A DNA stretch of 7,293 bases from Phycisphaerales bacterium (lineage in GTDB: Bacteria > Planctomycetota > Phycisphaerae > Phycisphaerales > UBA1924): NCBI GenBank assembly GCA_016764015.1, contig JAESSR010000110.1:1-7293 (forward strand), written 5' to 3'. The notes under the pieces were generated by a model. The model was not told the origin of the DNA. It saw nothing but the letters and a program-made list of their open reading frames with translations, and did no database searches. Shown piece by piece: positions 1 through 5,774 of the stretch. The position numbers were made by a program, and so were the translations under genes. Position 1 is the first letter of the stretch. Each line of letters starts with the position of its first letter.

Positions 1-1
1 C

Positions 2-247
2 TCGACCACATTCATCGAACCGATCCTCAAGCAGATGCGTGAATCGAACAACACCCCCCCGCCGTTCGGGCCGGGCAAGGCTGAGAAGCAGTTTGCGACA
101 CTCTTAGATACGCAGCTCGCTGACAAAATCGTTCATGCGGCCAACTTCCCGCTCGTCCAACGCATCACCAATGACATTCTTCGCAACATGCCTGCAGATC
201 CTGCTGCTCCACAAACACCTAAGCAAACCTTGGATATTAAAGGGTAA
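2..247 (+). CDS. flgJ: Flagellar rod-binding protein, FlgJ N-terminal type (5' partial)
   Basis: The reading frame is open from the left edge of the window, so the true start lies upstream; 81 residues are visible before the TAA at 245-247. The visible part begins with a stretch reading STTFIEPILKQMRES, followed by a proline/glycine linker and FATLLDTQLADKIVHAANFPL. This matches the rod-binding (FlgJ N-terminal) family pattern of a KQMRES-like helix, a variable loop, then a helix with L-D-x-Q-L-A. In the family this domain caps and helps assemble the periplasmic rod. The protein ends about 40 residues after that helix, so it lacks the C-terminal muramidase domain of enterobacterial FlgJ, as is usual outside Proteobacteria. 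A Met codon at 35 lies inside the conserved domain and is not the real start. It is probably cotranscribed with flgN, 17 bases downstream. Confidence 0.8.
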   Translation, partial: STTFIEPILKQMRESNNTPPPFGPGKAEKQFATLLDTQLADKIVHAANFPLVQRITNDILRNMPADPAAPQTPKQTLDIKG

Positions 248-264
248 TCAAAGGGTACACATCA

Positions 265-813
265 ATGAAACTCGCTGACCACACCCATCACGCTCGTTCA
301 CGACGCACGCAGGCGCCCAAAGCTGCCGGCGCGATCGACACGGACAAGCTTGATTCATTCCTTGGACAGCTCGAAGACGAGCACACCCACCTACTCGAAC
401 TCGCCAAGGCACACAAGGACGCGATCACCCATGCCTCGTTAGAAGAGCTCAACTCGATCACCATGCAGACGAGTGATGTACTCATGCGGATTGCGCAGAT
501 CGAAGATGATCGTCAGCAGATGATTACGCAGAACACCGGGGCACTTACGCCTTTGGATCAGTTGATCGAGCAGTTTGATGACAAAGACCGTGAACGGATC
601 GGGCATCGTCGGACTCGGCTCCGCGAGCTGATCCTTCGTGTTCAAGAAGAGCAGAACGAGGTTCGCCTAGCGAGCGAGAACCTGGGTAATCACATGCGGG
701 CAATGATCAAGCAGGTCGGCGCTTCGCTCTCACACGCGGGCACCTATTCACGCGGGGGCGGCGTTGCCCCATCGCGTTCACAGGTTATCAGCTCACTTGA
801 TCTGGTTCAGTAA
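265..813 (+). CDS. flgN: Flagellar export chaperone FlgN
   Basis: The gene encodes 182 residues. FlgN-family proteins are cytosolic helical chaperones that bind the C-termini of FlgK and FlgL and deliver them to the flagellar type III export gate. From about residue 27 to 155 the sequence is almost continuously charged and helix-forming with leucine heptads (for example KLDSFLGQLEDEHTHLLELA). It ends in a Gly/Ser tail containing TYSRGGG, resembling the short Tyr-Gly tail common at FlgN C-termini. The start is chosen because AAAGGG at 250-255 lies nine bases upstream and the next in-frame Met is near residue 67, inside the coiled coil. The first 26 residues are basic, rich in His and Arg, and longer than usual for the family. 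Position directly before flgK and flgL, the expected clients, supports the call. Sequence similarity in this family is weak, so context carries much of the weight. Confidence 0.8.
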   Translation: MKLADHTHHARSRRTQAPKAAGAIDTDKLDSFLGQLEDEHTHLLELAKAHKDAITHASLEELNSITMQTSDVLMRIAQIEDDRQQMITQNTGALTPLDQLIEQFDDKDRERIGHRRTRLRELILRVQEEQNEVRLASENLGNHMRAMIKQVGASLSHAGTYSRGGGVAPSRSQVISSLDLVQ

Positions 814-828
814 AGGAAGGAAAGCCCC

Positions 829-2547
829 ATGAGTCTTACGGCCACAATGCAGATCGCTCGCTCGGCGCTGATCACTTCCCAGCTTGGGCTTCAGGTGACT
901 GCCCAGAACATGGCCAACGCGGCTTCACCTGGGTACACGCGTCAGATCGCGTTGCTCCAGGCAATCAATGGGCGTCAATCCGATCCATTCCAGATCGGGC
1001 AAGGCGTCGGGATCGCCGAGGTCCGCCGACAGATTGATGAAGCGCTCCAGCGCCGATTGTGGAACAGCAACTCGGATGAGTTCTCCAGCGCCCAGCAGTT
1101 CAATGTGCTCTCCCAGCTCGAAACGATCCTCAACGAGGGCACCGAGTTTGATATGTCCACCCAGCTCTCCGGGTTCTTTAGCGCATGGACGCAGGCGACC
1201 ACGCTGCTCGATTCAGAAGCAACCATTGTCAATCAGGGCAGTTCGGTCGCGTCGTTTATCCGCAACATGCGATCCGATCTTGTTGGACAGCGCGAACAGA
1301 TCGAAGACCAGATCGATTCTCAGGTCTTGCGTGCGGATTCGGTTCTTGAAGAAATCGCGTCAATCAACGGGATCATCGCCAACAGCGAGTCGGGGAGTGC
1401 TGAAGCCTCGGGATTGCGGGATCGACGGGATCAGCTCGTCACCAAGCTCGCCCAGCTAATTGATGTGACGGTCGTCGAGACGGATTCTGGCGGGTACGAC
1501 ATCTACTCGGGCTCAACCCCAATCGTCCAAGGCACCAACAACCGCGGCATCGAGATCACGCGCATCACCGAGGGTGATACCCTGACAGTGCGTGTTGAAA
1601 TCAAAGCCGATTCCACACCGCTGCCGATCACCAGCGGCTCGATCGGCGGATTGCTCGCATCGCGTGATGGCGCGATTGATGCCACACTCGAAAAACTCGA
1701 CACACTCGCTGCCCAACTGATTTTCGAGGTCAACAAGCTCCATTCGACGGGTATCAATAAGGATTGGTTGGCGAGTTCATCGGGCACGCTTCAGATCGGA
1801 ACCGATGACCAGCTCTTAGCCCTCAATGATCCCAACAACTCAACCTTTGCGAATCTACCATTCGCTGCGAGCAATGGCTCGTTCACGATTGATGTCCGCA
1901 ACAGCGATGGCGATATCATCGGGACACAGCAGATCGACATTGATCTCGACGGGCTGACCGCCGCGGGCACGCCAGGGTTTGCCGACGACACAAGCGCAGA
2001 AGATATCCGGGCACAGCTCGATGCTGTCCCGAACATCACCGCGAGCTTTGACCCTTCCGGGCGATTGGTCATCGAAGCCGCGCCGGGTTTCTCATTCTCA
2101 TTCCCGGATGATGACTCCGATGTGCTCGCCGTGATGGGGGTCAACAGCTTTTTCGACGGCACCAGCGCAAGCGACATTGATGTCCGAGAAGATGTGACCG
2201 TGATGCTCGGTCGGATGGAGGGCGATCAGTTCATCGCCAACGGCACCGCACTGGCGATGGGCAATCTGGCTGATAGCGCCGCGAGCGGGCTTGATGGGTT
2301 GTCTGTCACGAAGTTCTGGGCGCAGCAGGCACAAGAAATCGCGGTCAAAACAAGCTCCGCCAGAAACAACGCGAACGCAACGCGGCTCGTGCGTGAGAGC
2401 CTTGACGGGCAACGCGCATCGGTTTCTGGAGTAAGCATCGATGAAGAATCAATCAATCTGTTGAGCTACCAGCGTCAGTTCCAAGCCGCAGCTCAAGTCG
2501 TCACCACCGCACAATCCATGTTCGACACATTACTCTCACTTGTCTAA
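829..2547 (+). CDS. flgK: Flagellar hook-associated protein 1 FlgK (HAP1)
   Basis: The gene encodes 572 residues, close to the usual FlgK length. FlgK forms the first ring of the hook-filament junction outside the cell and is exported by the flagellar type III apparatus. The N-terminus carries the rod/hook-family signature at residues 27-39 (QNMANAASPGYTRQ region), followed by the FlgK-typical stretch with GQGVGIAEVRRQIDEALQRR. The last 39 residues (534-572) form the conserved D0 helix, GVSIDEESINLLSYQRQFQA followed by AAQVVTTAQSMFDTLLSLV. Between residues about 345 and 445 lies a beta-rich insertion (FTIDVRNSDGDIIGTQQIDI and onwards) that looks like an extra outer domain. AGGAAGGA at 814-821 gives a strong ribosome binding site seven bases before the ATG. 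It follows flgN by 15 bases and precedes flgL by 27, so the three are probably one transcript and FlgN is the likely chaperone. Confidence 0.96.
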   Translation: MSLTATMQIARSALITSQLGLQVTAQNMANAASPGYTRQIALLQAINGRQSDPFQIGQGVGIAEVRRQIDEALQRRLWNSNSDEFSSAQQFNVLSQLETILNEGTEFDMSTQLSGFFSAWTQATTLLDSEATIVNQGSSVASFIRNMRSDLVGQREQIEDQIDSQVLRADSVLEEIASINGIIANSESGSAEASGLRDRRDQLVTKLAQLIDVTVVETDSGGYDIYSGSTPIVQGTNNRGIEITRITEGDTLTVRVEIKADSTPLPITSGSIGGLLASRDGAIDATLEKLDTLAAQLIFEVNKLHSTGINKDWLASSSGTLQIGTDDQLLALNDPNNSTFANLPFAASNGSFTIDVRNSDGDIIGTQQIDIDLDGLTAAGTPGFADDTSAEDIRAQLDAVPNITASFDPSGRLVIEAAPGFSFSFPDDDSDVLAVMGVNSFFDGTSASDIDVREDVTVMLGRMEGDQFIANGTALAMGNLADSAASGLDGLSVTKFWAQQAQEIAVKTSSARNNANATRLVRESLDGQRASVSGVSIDEESINLLSYQRQFQAAAQVVTTAQSMFDTLLSLV

Positions 2548-2574
2548 AACCGAATCGTCTCAGTAAGGATCACC

Positions 2575-4608
2575 ATGTCCAACTTCCCAACAAACTACTC
2601 ACGCTCGCCGACGCTATTGTTTTCGCAGCGATCACTCAATGCGCTCGGGCGCACAGGCTTTGAAATCTCTCGGCTCAACGAGCAACTCGCTACAGGGCTC
2701 AATATATTGCGTCCTTCGGATGATCCGATCAGCAGCGCGACGATCTCTATACTGGACACCCGGCTCGAGTACACCGATCAGCTCCTCCGCAATCTCAACT
2801 TCGCGGGCAACTCGCTGAGCACGCTTGATAATGCGCTCGGCGATGCCAAATCGTTGATCGACCAAGCGTTTTCAATCGCTTCTGAGCAGCTCTCGACCCC
2901 ATCGGATACGGAGTCTCGCCAGGGGCAGGCGGTCATCATTGATTCGTTGATCAACTCGCTCTTTGATATTGCCAATACGGAATCGATTGTTGGCTATGTG
3001 TTCGGCGGGACAAACCCGAGCTCGCCTCCGGTTTCTTTCCTCAATGGTGGATACCAGTTCTCTGGCGAACGCGGCGGGCTTTTAGCAGCACTAGGCAGTG
3101 CTTCGGATGTGCCGATCACACTCGGTGCAGATAACGCGATCGGGGCACTCTCGAACCGTGTCGAGGGCACGGCTGATCTTGATCCTGATCTCACACTCAA
3201 CACCCGGCTCAGTGACATCAACGGCGCACGCCAGCTCGGTATCTCCAAGGGCACCTTTGAGATGAGTTTCAACGGCGGCGTGACGGTATCAATTGATATC
3301 TCCCAAGCGAACACCATCGGAGATGTCGCGGACGCGATCGAAGCGGCGATTATTCAATACGAAACAGACAATGGCGTGACCATCTTGGGCCCCGGCGGCG
3401 TGGGTGTGTCCGGCGGCTCGCTCGACTTTGATGTCGCAGGTGGTAGCCTGGAGTTCTTCGACGCGGTGGGTTCAAATGTTGGCGCTGATCTTGGGATTGT
3501 CCAAGACCCCGCGACAGCGTTGACCAACGCGGCGGGCACCGGGCTTGATCTCAACGCCGGGCTCACCTGGACAACCCCGATCGCCGCGCTCAATGGGCTT
3601 GGCGGCGCTGCTCTTGATGATATCTCGATCACCAATAACGGGCAGAGCGTCACGGTTGATCTCTCGGGCGCGACAACACTCGGTGATATCCGCAGCGCGA
3701 TCGAAGCAACGAGTTCGGGTGTGAAGGTCGAGATCAACGAGGATGGTACCGGGATCAATATCATCACCGATACCGCGGGGACGAGCGACCTTGCACTTTC
3801 GATCTCTGAGGTTGCTGGGGGCAACAGCACCGCTTCGCTCCTCGGAATCCGTTCGTACGATCTCAATACACCGATTTCAGTCTTTAATGATGGCAACGGG
3901 ATTGATATCTCGACTGGCAACTCTGATCCCAAGCAGGACAGCGACTTCATCATCACGCTCGGCGACGGGCTTGAAATTAAGATTGATCTCCAGCCTGGTG
4001 ATATCGCCACGGTGGGAACGCTTCTCAATGCCATCAACACGCAGGCAAACACCCAGCTTTTGGCTGCAGGTCGGTTAACCACCGACTTTAATGCCCAGTT
4101 AAACCCGACGACCAATGGGATTGATTTTACACAATCCGCCAGTGCCGGTGCATCTGGGCCGCTCAAACTCTCGGCGGACAACTCGTCGGCTGCGGAGCAA
4201 CTCGGTTTGCTCGGCGCGACGGTTTCGAATGGTGGCAATACGCTGACCTCTGAAGATCGCGCAAAGGTGCGCGTCAACAACCTCTTTACCCATTTATTAG
4301 ACCTCTCAGAGGCTCTCAAGAGCGATGACACGCTTGGCATACAGATTGCGTCCGAGAACATGAAAGGTTCCCTTGACGAGTTGATCCAGTCGCAGGCTGT
4401 CGTCGGGGGATATGGAAGAAGGATTGATACTGAAGTGGTGCGACAAGAAGACAAGAAGCTCTTCGATCTCGCACTGCGGAGCCAGCTCCGAGATTTGGAC
4501 TTTGCCCAAGCATCGTCACGCTTCTCCCAGCTCCAGCTTCAGTTCCAAGCGACGATGAGTGTGATCTCTCAGACACAGTCACGCACGCTGCTCGATTTCC
4601 TCGGATAA
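2575..4608 (+). CDS. flgL: Flagellar hook-associated protein 3 FlgL (HAP3), enlarged form
   Basis: The gene encodes 677 residues, about twice the roughly 317 of enterobacterial FlgL. FlgL is the second junction protein, between FlgK and the flagellin filament. The N-terminal D0/D1 region (residues about 10-165) has the family pattern ISRLNEQLATGLNILRPSDD, a long helix, and YVFGGTNPSSPPV, comparable to the usual Y-F-G-T-P-P motif. The C-terminal D1/D0 region (about 560-677) ends LQFQATMSVISQTQSRTLLD. The extra length comes from residues about 208-548, which hold three repeats resembling flagellin IN (hook-associated) domains; these probably form outer domains on the junction surface. TAAGGA at 2564-2569 is a good ribosome binding site five bases upstream of the ATG. 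The N-terminus could suggest flagellin, but the position after flgK and the GTNPSSPPV stretch favour FlgL. Confidence 0.93.
   Translation: MSNFPTNYSRSPTLLFSQRSLNALGRTGFEISRLNEQLATGLNILRPSDDPISSATISILDTRLEYTDQLLRNLNFAGNSLSTLDNALGDAKSLIDQAFSIASEQLSTPSDTESRQGQAVIIDSLINSLFDIANTESIVGYVFGGTNPSSPPVSFLNGGYQFSGERGGLLAALGSASDVPITLGADNAIGALSNRVEGTADLDPDLTLNTRLSDINGARQLGISKGTFEMSFNGGVTVSIDISQANTIGDVADAIEAAIIQYETDNGVTILGPGGVGVSGGSLDFDVAGGSLEFFDAVGSNVGADLGIVQDPATALTNAAGTGLDLNAGLTWTTPIAALNGLGGAALDDISITNNGQSVTVDLSGATTLGDIRSAIEATSSGVKVEINEDGTGINIITDTAGTSDLALSISEVAGGNSTASLLGIRSYDLNTPISVFNDGNGIDISTGNSDPKQDSDFIITLGDGLEIKIDLQPGDIATVGTLLNAINTQANTQLLAAGRLTTDFNAQLNPTTNGIDFTQSASAGASGPLKLSADNSSAAEQLGLLGATVSNGGNTLTSEDRAKVRVNNLFTHLLDLSEALKSDDTLGIQIASENMKGSLDELIQSQAVVGGYGRRIDTEVVRQEDKKLFDLALRSQLRDLDFAQASSRFSQLQLQFQATMSVISQTQSRTLLDFLG
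3196..4218 (+). repeat. Three flagellin-IN-like domain repeats inside FlgL
   Basis: FlgL residues about 208-313, 326-424 and 430-548 repeat one architecture: an opening LN, a short beta strand, a Gly/Asn turn, a strand such as VTVSIDIS, VTVDLS or IKIDLQ, a helix such as TIGDVADAIEAA, TLGDIRSAIEAT or TVGTLLNAINTQ, then strands and a closing LGI or LGLLG. This is the pattern of flagellin hook IN motifs found in FliD, flagellins and some HAPs. The repeats are diverged at the protein level and I see no long exact DNA repeats, so the duplications are old. The first copy has a glycine-rich stretch (GPGGVGVSGGS) after its helix. Confidence 0.7.
4334..4350 (+). promoter_or_regulatory. Possible sigma-54 -24/-12 element inside flgL
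   Basis: TTGGCAT followed by ACAGA and TTGCG matches the sigma-54 consensus YTGGCACG-N4-TTGCW at the essential GG (4336-4337) and GC (4348-4349), which have the required ten-base spacing, and at the whole TGGCA and TTGC cores. It lies in coding sequence about 420 bases before fliW and could drive an internal transcript for fliW-csrA-fliC. Sigma-54 control of middle or late flagellar genes is known in several phyla. A chance match in 7 kb is unlikely but possible (a few per cent), and no enhancer-binding site was identified. Confidence 0.25.
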
Positions 4609-4633
4609 CGAGGAGATCAGATAAGAAACCCCT

Positions 4634-4730
4634 CGGGTGAAAGCCCGGCGGGAGAATTTGGATCGAGGTTCCCGCCAGTCGGCCAGGCGGATAACCAAGA
4701 CAGGATGTCGCCCGGCTATGGAGGTCGGCG
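4634..4730 (+). promoter_or_regulatory. Structured GGA-rich fliW leader; candidate CsrA-binding RNA
   Basis: The 163-base spacer between flgL and fliW holds no gene but several stem-loops. At 4634-4647, CGGGT and GCCCG enclose a GAAA tetraloop. At 4647-4653 and 4670-4676, GGCGGGA pairs perfectly with TCCCGCC around a 16-base loop that contains GGA (4660-4662). At 4699-4709, GACA and TGTC flank GGA, giving the exact CsrB-type element CAGGATG and the paired ACA/TGT seen in the in-vitro-selected CsrA ligand. At 4709-4730, CGCC/GGCG and GGC/GTC (one bulge, one wobble) present the loop TATGGAG with the motif ATGGA. Seven GGA triplets fall in the spacer. No T-tract follows any stem, so these are not ordinary terminators. 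CsrA binding is inferred from motif and neighbours. Confidence 0.5.
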
Positions 4731-4765
4731 TCGATCCCGAACTTCACCGGCCGAATTGATCGGAG
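4731..4765 (+). promoter_or_regulatory. fliW ribosome binding site, partly paired
   Basis: GGAG at 4762-4765 lies six bases before the fliW ATG and sets the start. CGATC at 4732-4736 is complementary to GATCG at 4758-4762, with an extra T-G wobble pair 4731/4763, so the 5' half of the Shine-Dalgarno could be held in a stem. The stem is short and its 21-base loop can fold in other ways. Confidence 0.4.
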
Positions 4766-4771
4766 CGCACA

Positions 4772-5221
4772 ATGGAAGTGCGGACCACACGGTTTGGGGT
4801 AATCGATATCGCGGAGGATCGCGTGATTACCTTTCCTGACGGGTTGCTTGGATTTGGTGAACAGACAAGGTTCTGTTTGCTTCAGCCTGGCGACGATGCA
4901 TGTTTCTTCTGGCTTCAGTGTGTTGATGATGCGGATCTCGCGTTTGTCGTCACTGACCCAACCTTCTTTGAGCAAGATTTTTCTGTGCCCATCCGCCCTG
5001 AGCAGATGGAAGCGCTGAAGATATCGAAGCTTGAAGATGCGCAGGTCTTTGTGATTGTGAACAAGATCGGTGATCAGCTCACTGGCAACTTCCAAGGGCC
5101 GTTGATTATCAACACCCTGACGAAGGTTGGTGAACAGATGGTTTTGGCGGACAAACGCTGGACCACTCGACACCCATTGATGAGAGTCGCTTCGGACTCA
5201 GCGCAGACGGCAACGGCCTAA
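4772..5221 (+). CDS. fliW: Flagellar assembly factor FliW, CsrA antagonist
   Basis: The gene encodes 149 residues, the usual FliW length. FliW is a cytosolic beta-barrel protein that binds either newly made flagellin or CsrA; when flagellin is exported, free FliW binds CsrA allosterically and lifts repression of flagellin translation. Family motifs are visible in order: ITFPDGLLGF at residues 19-28, FFWLQCVDDADLAFVVTDP at about 45-63, a GNFQGPLIIN strand near 110, and RHPL at 133-136. The last 13 residues are a polar tail. The start is set by GGAG at 4762-4765. The gene sits between flgL and csrA, as in Bacillus-type clusters, but the 163-base leader and 181-base trailer suggest that it has its own regulation. 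The FliW assignment is firm. Confidence 0.97.
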   Translation: MEVRTTRFGVIDIAEDRVITFPDGLLGFGEQTRFCLLQPGDDACFFWLQCVDDADLAFVVTDPTFFEQDFSVPIRPEQMEALKISKLEDAQVFVIVNKIGDQLTGNFQGPLIINTLTKVGEQMVLADKRWTTRHPLMRVASDSAQTATA

Positions 5222-5224
5222 GCA

Positions 5225-5242
5225 CTGATTGCGAGCGATCAG
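5225..5242 (+). other. Hairpin just after the fliW stop codon
   Basis: CTGATTG at 5225-5231 and CGATCAG at 5236-5242 pair over seven positions (one T-G wobble) around a CGAG loop, starting three bases after the fliW stop. The following bases (ACAAAGTC) are not T-rich, so it is not a typical intrinsic terminator. It could protect a 3' end, slow the polymerase, or be incidental. Confidence 0.35.
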
Positions 5243-5310
5243 ACAAAGTCACACAGACCCGTTCTTGTGTACGCGCCCATTGTGCGCAGTGTGATCCGTC
5301 TAGCCACGAT

Positions 5311-5337
5311 GACTTCCGGAACGAACGACCCGGAGTC
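5311..5337 (+). promoter_or_regulatory. Strong hairpin in the csrA leader
   Basis: GACT/AGTC and CCGG/CCGG make an eight-pair stem (5311-5319 with 5330-5337, T5315 bulged) around a ten-base loop AACGAACGAC. It lies 65 bases before csrA and is followed by TAGAGAACAAAAAC, not a T-tract. Both strands of the stem carry a GGA (5318-5320 and 5332-5334). Upstream, TCACAC (5249-5254) can pair with GTGTGA (5289-5294), so the whole 181-base fliW-csrA spacer is rich in secondary structure. No gene or convincing sigma-70 or sigma-28 promoter was found in it. Confidence 0.4.
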
Positions 5338-5383
5338 TAGAGAACAAAAACTACCGCACCCATGAGCACACACGGGGACGGCC

Positions 5384-5416
5384 GAGAGCAAGGAGTGAAC
5401 GCATGCTTGTGCTCTC
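5384..5416 (+). promoter_or_regulatory. Stem-loop enclosing the csrA ribosome binding site and start codon
   Basis: GAGAGCA at 5384-5390 pairs perfectly with TGCTCTC at 5410-5416. The 19-base loop contains AGGAG (5391-5395) and the ATG at 5403. The Shine-Dalgarno GGA (5392-5394) is thus in a loop closed by a seven-pair stem, the presentation CsrA prefers. CsrA represses its own translation in Escherichia coli through leader GGA sites, so autoregulation is a reasonable inference. The right arm lies in codons 3-5 of csrA, so it is also constrained by the protein sequence. Confidence 0.45.
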
Positions 5417-5765
5417 AAGGCAGCGTGACGAAACAATAATGATCGGCGATGAGATCGAGATCTCAATCGTTGATATCCGGGGCGACAAAGTCCGCTTGGG
5501 GATCAACGCACCGACCAGAATCGCGGTACACCGTAAAGAAGTGTACGACGCGATCAAGCGTGAGAACACGCAGGCAGCCCGGCTCGGCACAACCGATTTG
5601 GATTCGCTTGCACAAACCATCAAGCCCGGTCCGGCACGACGCGAAATACGCGAAGGTGCCAGAGCGAGCTCAACATCAAATAATCCCGCGGCCTCGCTCG
5701 GAGCGACCACGGTTCGACCATATTCATCTGTACATTCATCATCGCAGGACAAAAATAGCGCCTAA
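5403..5765 (+). CDS. csrA: Carbon storage regulator / translational repressor CsrA, with long C-terminal tail
   Basis: The gene encodes 120 residues; the usual CsrA is 60-75. Residues 1-59 are a complete CsrA domain, starting [20 protein letters not shown] and continuing through [11 protein letters not shown] to [14 protein letters not shown]. CsrA is a homodimer that binds GGA in RNA hairpin loops and blocks ribosome access. The RNA-contacting residues R6, the L4/R6 edge strand and R44 (in VHRKE) are all present. The EN..AA motif at 54-59 aligns with Bacillus subtilis CsrA, where N55 is important for FliW binding (recalled, not checked). Residues 60-120 are a tail rich in Ser, Thr, Ala and Arg with no recognised domain, probably disordered. 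AAGGAG at 5390-5395 lies seven bases before the ATG. It sits between its antagonist fliW and its likely target, the flagellin gene. Only the function of the tail is uncertain. Confidence 0.96.
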   Translation: MLVLSRQRDETIMIGDEIEISIVDIRGDKVRLGINAPTRIAVHRKEVYDAIKRENTQAARLGTTDLDSLAQTIKPGPARREIREGARASSTSNNPAASLGATTVRPYSSVHSSSQDKNSA

Positions 5766-5774
5766 TCCCATCGT

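Noticed and set aside
35..247. Separate 70-codon gene starting at the ATG at 35
   Set aside because: The same frame is open and conserved upstream of this Met to the window edge, so it is the tail of a longer flgJ.
3354..4454. Long open frame (366 codons) on the - strand opposite flgL
   Set aside because: It mirrors the flgL coding frame, has a Ser/Pro-rich composition typical of antisense of high-GC genes, and shows no recognisable motif, while flgL is clearly real.
4687..4694. GCGGATAA, one mismatch from the sigma-28 -10 element GCCGATAA
   Set aside because: No TAAA-like -35 element lies about 15 bases upstream; the sequence there is GTTC.
4625..4696. Resemblance to a riboswitch core (GGTGAAAGCCCGG and GGCCAGG recall cobalamin elements; AAACC with a GAAA loop recalls cyclic di-GMP class I)
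   Set aside because: Required conserved segments and helices of either class are missing, the region is too short for cobalamin, and cobalamin control of fliW makes little sense. Worth a covariance search, but not supported.
4316..5173. Open frame of 285 codons on the - strand across the flgL end, spacer and fliW
   Set aside because: It overlaps two firmly identified genes and the structured leader, and its translation resembles no family I know.
5225..5242. Intrinsic terminator after fliW
   Set aside because: The stem is modest and is followed by ACAAAGTC rather than a T-run; kept only as a hairpin. The same reasoning applies to 4647-4676, 5311-5337 and 5775-5795.
5362..5439. Small 25-codon upstream open frame overlapping the csrA start in another frame
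   Set aside because: It has no ribosome binding site before its ATG and an unremarkable product; CsrA itself is unambiguous.
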